Assembly (NCBI GenBank): GCA_900545725.1
Contig: URAI01000031.1
Span: 1-23,211 of the forward strand
Length of the DNA: 23,211 nucleotides
Direction of reading: 5' to 3'
DNA from: an uncultured Eubacterium sp.
GTDB taxonomy: Bacteria > Bacillota > Clostridia > Lachnospirales > Lachnospiraceae
This document shows, piece by piece, positions 1 through 6,265 of the stretch. A program made the translations under genes and the position numbers. Every line of letters begins with the position of its first letter. Within the stretch, counting starts at the first letter, position 1. The notes beneath the pieces were generated by a model, which was not told the DNA's origin, did no database searches, and saw only the letters and a list, made by a program, of their open reading frames with translations.

Positions 1-219
1 CAGGAAAAAAGCAGGTTATTAAAGGCCTTAAAACAGCTGATTCATCAACAAGTCTATCATTTATAAAGTTGTAAACTGGTGTATCAATAATAGAACTGAA
101 TATATAAACAATGCTATAAAAATATATTGTAAAAGTGTATTTGACGCTTTGGGAGATAAGGATATTGCAATGATAAAATTCTATTCCTTATAATTATGGG
201 GGAAAGGTATGAGTTATAG
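1..219. other. Stop-riddled non-coding stretch at the left edge
   Basis: All three forward frames are broken by stops and no open frame of useful length is visible. Short open stretches exist, for example frame 3 from the window edge to a stop near 72 and frame 2 from about 83 to 191, but I recognise neither. The stretch lies directly upstream of the Csn2-like fragment, so it may be eroded cas-locus sequence. That is inference from position only. The cas genes, if any survive, would be to the left of this window. Confidence 0.4.
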
Positions 220-429
220 ATTTATGAGAATATCAGGAAAAATAAACCGGATAAAGGGCTTGTTAATATAAAACAATATTTAACAGAAAATGAAATCTCA
301 GAGTTGTATAAACTTGCGATGTATAGTAAAATACAACTTGTACTGATAGAATTTAATATGTATGGTAAAAAGTCTGAATATGAAGATATTTATATTATAG
401 ACAAGGACAGTTGTATCATAACATATTAG
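220..429 (+). pseudogene. csn2: C-terminal remnant of a Csn2-like type II-A CRISPR protein
   Basis: An open frame without a start codon runs from just after a TAG (217-219) to a TAG at 427-429, about 69 codons. The peptide contains LVNIKQYLTENEISELYKL, then IQLVLIEFN, then YEDIYIIDKDSCIITY. This order (hydrophobic strand plus 'VN.K.yLt..E...LY', 'lvLIE', 'YIIDkDsCiI') resembles the C-terminal part of Csn2, the ring-forming DNA-end-binding protein used in type II-A spacer acquisition. Full Csn2 is about 220 residues, and the upstream sequence is closed in every frame, so this would be a truncated relic. A short ORF with a good GGAAAGG site (209-271, another frame) overlaps it and looks accidental. 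Position supports the call: csn2 usually lies last before the leader and array, and a repeat starts 104 nt downstream. The family match is from memory of the family pattern, not a search. Confidence 0.55.
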
Positions 430-533
430 ATTATTAATAAATGTTTTGCACTTATTTTATAGAAAATCAATATGATATACTTACCATATTGCCAATATGA
501 ATAGGTTCGGTGATAACCTCAAATTAATTTGAG
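430..533 (+). promoter_or_regulatory. Putative type II-A CRISPR leader ending in ATTTGAG
   Basis: This 104-nt AT-rich non-coding stretch lies between the Csn2-like fragment and the first CRISPR repeat. Its last seven bases (527-533) are ATTTGAG, directly abutting the repeat. ATTTGAG is one of the leader-end motifs reported for type II-A systems, where it anchors Cas1-Cas2 integration at the first repeat. A palindrome (CCTCAAATTAATTTGAGG, 518-535) overlaps the junction. Leader function is inferred from motif and position. Confidence 0.5.
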
Positions 534-635
534 GTTTGAGAACCTTGTAAGTGAATAAAGGTGTAAAACGGTAAAAGCTGCGCTTTAATTTTCCAAAATG
601 TTTGAGAACCTTGTAAGTGAATAAATGAGGAAATG
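534..635 (+). CRISPR. Minimal CRISPR array: two 36-nt repeats, one 30-nt spacer
   Basis: A 26-nt identical direct repeat occurs at 534-559 and 600-625, both beginning GTTTGAGAACCTTG. The copies start exactly 66 nt apart, which equals a 36-nt repeat plus a 30-nt spacer, the usual type II dimensions. The first full repeat is 534-569 and ends GTGTAAAAC; its ends pair (GTTT/AAAC), as is common in such repeats. The spacer is 570-599. The second repeat (600-635) matches for 26 nt and then diverges, as leader-distal terminal repeats often do. This orients the array with its leader on the left, where the ATTTGAG motif and Csn2-like fragment lie. No tracrRNA anti-repeat was seen in the window. With only two repeats, a chance duplication cannot be fully excluded. 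Confidence 0.65.
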
Positions 636-805
636 AAAGCATATTCAAATAAGTTAATTGGAACTGTAAGCTATAAGTTATTGTTAGAGAAAAATTTAGT
701 TCTATGAAGAAAAAGTTTACTGAAAAGAGTTTTGTAAATAAAATTATATAAAAATTTTACTGTAATATTGTTGAATAATTATAATCTCATAGGTGGAAAA
801 ATTAT

Positions 806-961
806 ATGGAAGACAAGATAATATTTAAAAGCTATTTAAGAAGGCTTTTACAGGATTTAAAAGACCTGAAAGAAATGATTAAACAGGAAGATTATAAAAA
901 AGCAGATAATATGATTGATAATCTGATTAACGATACACAGAGTGGAATTGAAGATAATTAA
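806..961 (+). CDS. Small charged helical protein, 51 aa, unknown function
   Basis: An ATG at 806 is preceded by AGGTGG (791-796) at a good distance, and the frame runs 51 codons to TAA at 959-961. The peptide begins MEDKIIFKSYLRRLLQDL and has repeated Leu/Ile spacing with many Lys, Asp and Glu residues, so it is probably a single amphipathic helical hairpin or coiled coil. There is no signal peptide, membrane segment or Cys motif. I do not recognise a family. The ribosome site and the coherent amphipathic pattern argue that it is a real gene. It lies alone between the CRISPR relic and the terminator at 1122-1187, which probably ends its transcript. Confidence 0.55.
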   Translation: MEDKIIFKSYLRRLLQDLKDLKEMIKQEDYKKADNMIDNLINDTQSGIEDN

Positions 962-1266
962 AAATAATCTTAACAATTAATATGGATATTTAACAAATAG
1001 AAGTATATAATTAAAGCATAAGAGCATTAAGTGTTTTACGAAGTTTAATAATATGCATATATGTTTTGGATTATATTATTTTTCTATACAATGATTACAA
1101 ACATAAATCAATATTAATAATAAGCCATATCTATATGCCATTATTAAACTAAGAATTTAATGTGGTTATGGATATGGCTTTTTTATTTATTGTAATATCA
1201 TGTGGCTGATTATCCAATAAAATATGTTTATAAAATGTAACTATAAGTAAGAAAGGACTGCTTAAT
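962..1266. other. Intergenic region upstream of deoB
   Basis: No coding frame is visible. The only clear structure is the long hairpin with a T-rich tail at 1122-1187. A TATAAA-like box near 1230-1235 could be the deoB -10 element, but no convincing -35 partner was found. The deoB ribosome site, GAAAGGA, lies just before the gene. Confidence 0.5.
1122..1187 (+). terminator. Long hairpin terminator
   Basis: The arm AAGCCATATCTATA (1122-1135) pairs with TATGGATATGGCTT (1167-1180) with one wobble, and TTTTTATTT follows. The inner part also pairs (CCAT...ATTAAA against TTTAAT...GTGG), so nearly all of the 59 nt folds on itself. It is well placed to end the transcript of the small gene at 806-961. 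Confidence 0.8.
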
Positions 1267-2457
1267 ATGAAAAAATATAAACGTATATTTACAATTGTAA
1301 TTGATTCACTTGGTGTTGGAGCTATGCCGGATGCAGCTGATTTTGGAGATGCCGGAACTGATACACTGGGTCACATTTCAGAATACAGAGATAAGTTTGT
1401 TATTCCTAACCTGCAAAAACTTGGACTGGCTAATCTCCACCAATTAAAACAGGTAGCGCCGGTAGATAATCCACTTGGATATTATACATATCTGTATGAG
1501 GCGAGTAATGGAAAAGATACCATGACAGGGCATTGGGAAATGATGGGACTTCATATTACTAAGCCTTTTAAGACATTTACGGAGCATGGATTTCCTAAGG
1601 AGCTTATAGACGAACTGTCTAAGAGAACAGGACATGTTATTATTGGCAATAAGAGTGCAAGTGGAACAGCCATTCTTGATGAACTGGGAGAGGAAGAGAT
1701 TGCGACAGGGCATATGATTGTATATACATCTGCAGATTCAGTGCTGCAGATATGTGGAAATGAAGACACATTTGGACTTGATGAACTGTATCGCTGTTGT
1801 GAGATTGCAAGAGAGCTTACAATGAAGGATGAGTGGAAGGTAGGACGTGTTATTGCAAGACCATATGTCGGTAGAAAAAAAGGAGAGTTTAAAAGAACTG
1901 CCAACAGACACGATTATGCCTTAAAACCATATGGACAGACTGCACTTAATGCATTAAAGGATGCTGGCTATAGTGTTATTTCAGTTGGTAAGATATATGA
2001 TATATTTGACGGGGAAGGACTTACAGAATCTAACAGGTCTAAGTCTTCGGTTCATGGCATGGAGCAGACGATTGAGATTGCAAAGAAAGATTTCACAGGT
2101 CTTTGCTATGTCAACCTTGTTGATTTTGATGCATTATGGGGACACAGAAGAAATGTAGAAGGCTATGCACAGGAAATAGAAAAGTTTGATGTGAAATTAG
2201 GTGAATTAATGGATACGTTAAATGATGATGATTTGCTTATTATAACAGCAGACCATGGAAATGATCCGACTTATAAAGGCACTGACCATACAAGGGAAAA
2301 GGTTCCATTTCTTGCCTATTCTCCATCAATGAAGGGCTGTGGAAAGCTTAAAGATGAGAAAACATTTGCAATAATCGGAGCTACAATTGCAGATAATTTT
2401 GAAGTTCAGATGCCAGAGAAAACAATAGGCCATTCTATTCTTGATGATTTAAAATGA
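1267..2457 (+). CDS. deoB: Phosphopentomutase
   Basis: This enzyme interconverts ribose or deoxyribose 1-phosphate and 5-phosphate in nucleoside salvage, in the cytoplasm. The 396-residue length is normal for DeoB, an alkaline-phosphatase-superfamily metalloenzyme. Metal and catalytic motifs are visible: the N-terminal IDSLGVGAMPDAADFGD...TDTLGH block, the nucleophile-threonine block GKDTMTGHWEMMG near residues 82-94, and the C-terminal ITADHGNDPTYKGTDHTREKVP block with Asp and His metal ligands. The ATG is preceded by GAAAGGA. No nucleoside phosphorylase or deoxyribose-phosphate aldolase lies next to it, so it appears to be a stand-alone gene. It follows a strong terminator and probably has its own promoter. 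Confidence 0.97.
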   Translation: MKKYKRIFTIVIDSLGVGAMPDAADFGDAGTDTLGHISEYRDKFVIPNLQKLGLANLHQLKQVAPVDNPLGYYTYLYEASNGKDTMTGHWEMMGLHITKPFKTFTEHGFPKELIDELSKRTGHVIIGNKSASGTAILDELGEEEIATGHMIVYTSADSVLQICGNEDTFGLDELYRCCEIARELTMKDEWKVGRVIARPYVGRKKGEFKRTANRHDYALKPYGQTALNALKDAGYSVISVGKIYDIFDGEGLTESNRSKSSVHGMEQTIEIAKKDFTGLCYVNLVDFDALWGHRRNVEGYAQEIEKFDVKLGELMDTLNDDDLLIITADHGNDPTYKGTDHTREKVPFLAYSPSMKGCGKLKDEKTFAIIGATIADNFEVQMPEKTIGHSILDDLK

Positions 2458-2542
2458 TAAATTTTATAAAAGTATATCGGCTAAATTATTTAATAAAATT
2501 AATAATATAAGTAGCATTTATTTATTAAAGAAAGGGAAACAT

Positions 2543-3463
2543 ATGATAAAAAAGAAATTAATGTCGGTTGTGCTGGCTGATATAAGTATGCTTATGTTGG
2601 TATCCTGTGGAAATACAACGCTGCAAAAATATATTCAGGAAAATTCAGCAGACAGTATTAAAGAGACGTCTGCTGTTCAATCAGAAATAAAAACACAACA
2701 GAATACTGAATCACAGCAAAGTATTGTGCAGCAGGGCAAAGAATTGCAGCAGAGTGACGTACAGCAGCAAAGTACTGAATTACAGCAGAGTATGGGGCAG
2801 CAGAATACAGAACTTGTGTCAGATGCATATAGTGATGTTATTTTCGATGATTATTATTCGCACAAGTTAAATTGTTATCATATACCACAGGTCAGCCTTA
2901 GTAATGGCAGAGCTTATGATATAAATGCAAAAATGTATAATGAATTAAATACTATTTTGCAGAAAAATGTATACTATGGTGATAAGAATGATAAAAATTA
3001 TTATCCGTATATAACGCAGATGTCATATTCATGGGGACAGGATAAAGGTATAATTTCAATTATTGCAAAGACTGTTGGAGCTAATGTAAGTATAACAAGT
3101 TATTATGTGTATAATATTTCATATGAAACAGGAAAAGAGTTAGATGTAAGTGATTTTTGCGATAAATATAATTTATCATTGGAAGATTATTATAATATAG
3201 TAAGGGATACAATGAAAAAATACTGGGACTTGAATAGTAATATGATAAATATGGTCGGACAGAAGCAATATGATACACTGGTGGAAGATACGCTGAATGA
3301 GGATAATGTAAAAGCCGCTATCCCATGCCTTAATTCTAACGGTGAATTATGTATTATTGCAAATATATATTCAGCGGCAGGTGCAGGAAGTTATAAGTTT
3401 ATATTAAATACATCTACAGGACAAAAAGAAACCTTTAACTGTTCTATAGATCATGCAGAGTGA
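2543..3463 (+). CDS. Gln-rich lipoprotein with a DUF3298/RsiV-like C-terminal domain
   Basis: The 306-residue product starts MIKKKLMSVVLADISMLMLVSCGN: a charged n-region, a hydrophobic segment and an LVSC lipobox, so Cys22 is the likely lipidated residue of an exported, membrane-anchored protein. The hydrophobic core contains an unusual Asp. Residues about 35-92 are a low-complexity linker of imperfect QQS/ELQQS/VQQQ units. The rest, with blocks such as YNISYETGKELDVSDF and a glycine-rich AAGAGSYKF near the end, resembles DUF3298 domains of RsiV/PdaC-type extracellular proteins; this is by pattern only. AAAGAAAGGG precedes the ATG. It lies 85 nt after deoB with no clear terminator between them, so co-transcription is possible, but no functional link is evident. 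Confidence 0.7.
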   Translation: MIKKKLMSVVLADISMLMLVSCGNTTLQKYIQENSADSIKETSAVQSEIKTQQNTESQQSIVQQGKELQQSDVQQQSTELQQSMGQQNTELVSDAYSDVIFDDYYSHKLNCYHIPQVSLSNGRAYDINAKMYNELNTILQKNVYYGDKNDKNYYPYITQMSYSWGQDKGIISIIAKTVGANVSITSYYVYNISYETGKELDVSDFCDKYNLSLEDYYNIVRDTMKKYWDLNSNMINMVGQKQYDTLVEDTLNEDNVKAAIPCLNSNGELCIIANIYSAAGAGSYKFILNTSTGQKETFNCSIDHAE

Positions 3464-3467
3464 ATGA

Positions 3468-3683
3468 TATATATGTAATATAATAAAGGATACAGTCCAA
3501 GAAGAAAGAAGCCGCATTGTACAATCCAAGGCGGCAGTTATAGGACTTACGAAGCATACAGCTTTAAGATTCCAAAAGGATGGCATACGTTGTAATGCTA
3601 TATGTCCGGGCAATATTATTACTCCGATGACTATGGGAACTGACCCTAAGGCATTAGATCCTGATATCGGAGCTATGCTTTAA
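3468..3683 (+). pseudogene. Remnant of a short-chain dehydrogenase/reductase C-terminus
   Basis: The stretch ending at TAA 3681-3683 encodes SKAAVIGLTKHTALRF, then DGIRCNAICPGNIITPMT, which is the classic SDR region after the catalytic Tyr: Lys of YxxxK, the 'GIRcNaicPG.i.TpM' strand-loop and the following helix. The nucleotide-binding half is absent and there is no start codon. The likely catalytic Tyr (ALYN, codon 3520-3522) is in a different frame from the Lys codon at 3528-3530, so a small indel split the YxxxK motif. It is not expressed as an enzyme. It sits between the lipoprotein and a strong terminator and looks like the leftover of a deleted gene. Confidence 0.8.
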
Positions 3684-3709
3684 TCTGACCTGACAACTTA
3701 AATGACAAT

Positions 3710-3770
3710 AAGAAAGACTCTTGTAATGTTTATTATAATTCGTAATCATTACGAGAGTCTTTCTTTATTG
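3710..3770 (+). terminator. Strong rho-independent terminator before the corrinoid block
   Basis: AAGAAAGACTCTTGTAATG (3710-3728) pairs with CATTACGAGAGTCTTTCTT (3747-3765) over 19 positions with a single wobble, around an 18-nt AT-rich loop. T-rich sequence ends the right arm. The near-symmetric A-rich and T-rich flanks could let it work in both directions. It insulates the cbiA operon from upstream transcription. Confidence 0.85.
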
Positions 3771-3785
3771 ACCTTCAAATATTAG

Positions 3786-3815
3786 CTGACATTATAAGAG
3801 AGCTTATGTTATAAT
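3786..3815 (+). promoter_or_regulatory. Probable sigma-A promoter of the cbiA operon
   Basis: CTGACA (3786-3791) and a perfect TATAAT (3810-3815) are separated by 18 nt. Transcription would start near 3822. This leaves only about 11 nt before the ATG at 3833 and favours a start further in, at 3872. No cobalamin riboswitch fits in so short a leader. Confidence 0.6.
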
Positions 3816-3832
3816 AATACAAGTTTTGTAAT

Positions 3833-5470
3833 ATGAGAAAAATTTTTAAGCAGGAGAAGTTATTTGACAGCATGTATGGATATATGAAAGAAGACGAAAA
3901 ACAAGCATGTAATCAATTAAAAAATATACCGAGAATAATGTTTGCCGGTACTAACAGTGGATGTGGCAAGACTACGATTGTATGTGGCATTTTATGGGCA
4001 TTGAAAAATATGGGACTAAAATGCTCATCGGTTAAATGTGGTCCTGATTATATAGATCCTATGTTTCACAGTCAGATATTTGATATTCCATCACAGAACC
4101 TTGACATGTTCTTTAGCAGCCGCAGACAGGTCAGATATCTTATGACACAAAACGCCGCCGGAACAGATATTACTGTAATGGAGGGCGTTATGGGATATTT
4201 TGATGGAATTGCAATGGACAGTACTAAGGCAAGTTCGTATGATCTGGCATGTAATACTGATACACCGGTTATACTCATTATTAATGCAAAGGGAATGGGG
4301 TTGTCAGTTGTTCCATTAATAGAAGGCTTTTTAAAATTCAAGCCGTCATGCACTGATAATCATTCAACTGTTACGAAGGATATCGATATAAATCCGAATA
4401 TGATAAATAAAGATTGCTATACTGATAAATATGAAAATTGTGTTGTATCAGATAAAGAAATATACAAAAATAACCGTATCAAAGGAGTTATTTTAAATGG
4501 TATATCTAAGATGACTGCAAAACAGCTTATTCCTATTATTGAAGAACGTACACATATAAAAGTTATAGGAGCCATGCCTTATATTAAGGATTGCCATTTT
4601 GAGGGCAGACATCTTGGTCTTGTCACTCCATTTGAGAGCGATAATATTAAAAATAATATTGAACAAATCGGACATGAGATTTTAAATCATATTGATATTG
4701 ATTCTATAATAAGAATAGCCGGTGAAGCTAAGGATATTAATGTGCAGCCGCCTTATGAATGGCAAAAATATATAAGCAAAGAAAAGGTAAGATTACGCAT
4801 AGCTGTCGCATATGATAAATCATTCTGTTTTTACTATAAGGATAATATAGAACTTTTAAAGAAACTCGGCTGTGATATTGTCTTTTTTAGTCCGTTAAAT
4901 GATAATAAGCTTCCTGATGGGACTGATATTCTGCTTCTTGGTGGCGGCTATCCTGAAATATATGCCAAAGAATTATCAGAAAATCATGCAATGCTTACAT
5001 CTGTTAAATCGGCAATAGATAATGGAATGTTTTATCTTGCGGAGTGCGGAGGCTTTATGTATCTGCATGAGCGGCTTGAAGATGAACATGGAAAAGTATA
5101 TAATATGGCTGGTGTTATTAAGGGTAAGTGTTTTAATACACACAGACTTACAAGATTTGGATACATTTCCATTAAACAAAATGAGCGTTATGGTAAAACA
5201 GAAAATTATAATATTTCAGGAGAAGTTCTTATAAAAGGACACGAATTTCACTATTGGGACAGTACTAATAATGGAAGTTCATTTATTGCAGTCAAGCCGT
5301 CCGGCAAAAGAAGCTGGGAATGTATTCATGCAGGATATAATTATATTGCAGGATATCCACATCTTTATTATTATTCGGGAATTGATTTTATAAATGGTTT
5401 TCTTGAAAGGTGTAGAAATATAAAAATACAGAAAATTAAAGACGGGAATAGCGCAGGCAATGTTATATAG
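3833..5470 (+). CDS. cbiA: Cobyrinate a,c-diamide synthase (CbiA)
   Basis: CbiA amidates the a and c carboxylates of cobyrinate (cob(II)yrinate in the anaerobic route) using glutamine and ATP. An N-terminal ATPase domain shows the P-loop AGTNSGCGKTT (about residues 39-49), GPDYIDPMFH and EGVMGYFDG. The C-terminal class I glutaminase has GGGYPEIYAKEL, the nucleophile in AECGGFMYL (Cys405) and GHEFHYWDS (His470). At 545 residues it is longer than the usual ~450-460; residues about 170-212 are an Asn/Asp-rich insertion between the ATPase blocks. The start is uncertain: ATG 3833 lacks a ribosome site and lies next to the predicted transcript start, whereas in-frame ATG 3872 follows AGGAGAAG (3852-3859), though the gap is long. 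It is the first gene of the corrinoid block. Confidence 0.95.
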   Translation: MRKIFKQEKLFDSMYGYMKEDEKQACNQLKNIPRIMFAGTNSGCGKTTIVCGILWALKNMGLKCSSVKCGPDYIDPMFHSQIFDIPSQNLDMFFSSRRQVRYLMTQNAAGTDITVMEGVMGYFDGIAMDSTKASSYDLACNTDTPVILIINAKGMGLSVVPLIEGFLKFKPSCTDNHSTVTKDIDINPNMINKDCYTDKYENCVVSDKEIYKNNRIKGVILNGISKMTAKQLIPIIEERTHIKVIGAMPYIKDCHFEGRHLGLVTPFESDNIKNNIEQIGHEILNHIDIDSIIRIAGEAKDINVQPPYEWQKYISKEKVRLRIAVAYDKSFCFYYKDNIELLKKLGCDIVFFSPLNDNKLPDGTDILLLGGGYPEIYAKELSENHAMLTSVKSAIDNGMFYLAECGGFMYLHERLEDEHGKVYNMAGVIKGKCFNTHRLTRFGYISIKQNERYGKTENYNISGEVLIKGHEFHYWDSTNNGSSFIAVKPSGKRSWECIHAGYNYIAGYPHLYYYSGIDFINGFLERCRNIKIQKIKDGNSAGNVI

Positions 5471-5570
5471 TAACATGATAAACGTGCTTATTGAGAATCA
5501 TAATTACAATATGGTGCATTTACTTCTAGGATTGGCTGCAAGGATTAGAACTTTAAGAATTGGAGAATTT

Positions 5571-6104
5571 ATGTTTTATATGATATCAGGTGGCAGTGGA
5601 AGCGGTAAGTCTGAATACGCAGAAAGTATTGCAGTTAAGCTGGCAGAGGAAAATAAAAAGGCGGGAGCGGTATCACTTACATATATAGCGACTATGATGG
5701 CATTTGATGATGAAGCACGTCAAAAAATCCAACGTCACCGTATGATGAGAAAAGATAAAGGCTTTAAAACAATAGAATGTTTTTATGGTCTGAAACACAT
5801 AAAGACTGAATCAGATACAACAGTACTTCTTGACTGTATGTCTAATCTTACGGCTAATGAGATGTTTGATGACAATGGGGCAGCCGATAATGCTGTATCA
5901 GAGATAATGTGTGGCATTGATAATATTTTAACACAGTGTAAGAATCTAGTTGTAGTAACTAACGAGATATTTAGCGATGGCTGTGAATACGATGACACCA
6001 TGAAAAAATATATATACTATCTTGGCAGTATTAATCGTCAGATGGCTGTAAGAGCCGACCATGTGACAGAGATTGTCTATGGAATACCTGTACATTACAA
6101 ATGA
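5571..6104 (+). CDS. cobU: Adenosylcobinamide kinase / adenosylcobinamide-phosphate guanylyltransferase (CobU)
   Basis: CobU phosphorylates adenosylcobinamide and then transfers GMP to give adenosylcobinamide-GDP. From ATG 5571 the protein is 177 residues, the family's usual size. The frame stays open upstream to 5460, but only 5571 has a good ribosome site (TTGGAG, 5560-5565) and begins directly with MFYMISGGSGSGKS, the P-loop at residues 7-14. RHRMMR places His56 where the guanylylated histidine of CobU enzymes lies. LLDCMSNLTANEMF and VVVTNEIFSDG are the later family blocks, and the protein ends in the typical GIPVHYK. It starts 100 nt after cbiA in the same direction. Confidence 0.93.
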   Translation: MFYMISGGSGSGKSEYAESIAVKLAEENKKAGAVSLTYIATMMAFDDEARQKIQRHRMMRKDKGFKTIECFYGLKHIKTESDTTVLLDCMSNLTANEMFDDNGAADNAVSEIMCGIDNILTQCKNLVVVTNEIFSDGCEYDDTMKKYIYYLGSINRQMAVRADHVTEIVYGIPVHYK

Positions 6105-6119
6105 TTAATAATATGATAC

Positions 6120-6185
6120 AGGGAGATAAGGTTCTTTGCCCCTATGAGCCCGCTCACAGTTGTGGGCTTTTGACCACGACATCAT
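6120..6185. ncRNA. Unidentified structured leader element before cobS
   Basis: This GC-richer island lies in an AT-rich gap. Two hairpins compete for the same bases: AGCCC (6147-6151) with GGGCT (6164-6168), and GTTGTGG (6159-6165) with CCACGAC (6174-6180), the second a 7-bp stem with an 8-nt loop. Mutually exclusive stems suggest a regulatory RNA or a transcribed repeat. It does not match the cobalamin riboswitch core as I know it. The reverse strand also reads as a 25-codon open frame from ATG near 6186, but it has no ribosome site. Function is unknown. Confidence 0.35.
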
Positions 6186-6205
6186 GATATTATTAAAGAA
6201 AGGAA

Positions 6206-6229
6206 ATGTCCGATTTTTACAAAGCTTAG
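6206..6229 (+). CDS. Possible 7-residue leader peptide MSDFYKA before cobS
   Basis: ATG 6206 follows a strong ribosome site (AAAGAAAGGA) and encodes MSDFYKA before TAG at 6227-6229. It is in the same frame as cobS, which begins 37 nt later without a ribosome site of its own. It could be a leader peptide, an aid to reinitiation at cobS, or a relic of an older gene start. Translation is inferred only from the ribosome site. Confidence 0.3.
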   Translation: MSDFYKA

Positions 6230-6265
6230 ATTCTAAGACTTTATAGATATCAGATATATAAAAAT

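Noticed and set aside
209..271. 20-codon ORF with a GGAAAGG ribosome site
   Set aside because: It overlaps the Csn2-like frame in another frame and has no recognisable content; probably accidental.
600..635. Second repeat copy as a tracrRNA anti-repeat on the minus strand
   Set aside because: The exact 66-nt period and degenerate 3' end fit a terminal CRISPR repeat, and no tracrRNA-like stem with terminator follows on the minus strand.
1551..1904. 117-codon open frame on the minus strand opposite deoB
   Set aside because: It is antisense to conserved DeoB blocks and resembles no family.
5460..5570. N-terminal extension of CobU from an ATG overlapping cbiA
   Set aside because: The extension has no homology, no ribosome site, and the 5571 start gives the normal family length with the P-loop at the N-terminus.
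6120..6185. Cobalamin riboswitch before cobS
   Set aside because: I see no B12-box or conserved core; only short competing stems are present.
6110..6186. 25-codon minus-strand ORF opposite the cobS leader
   Set aside because: It has no ribosome site and its length is explained by the hairpin-rich sequence; kept only as a remark.
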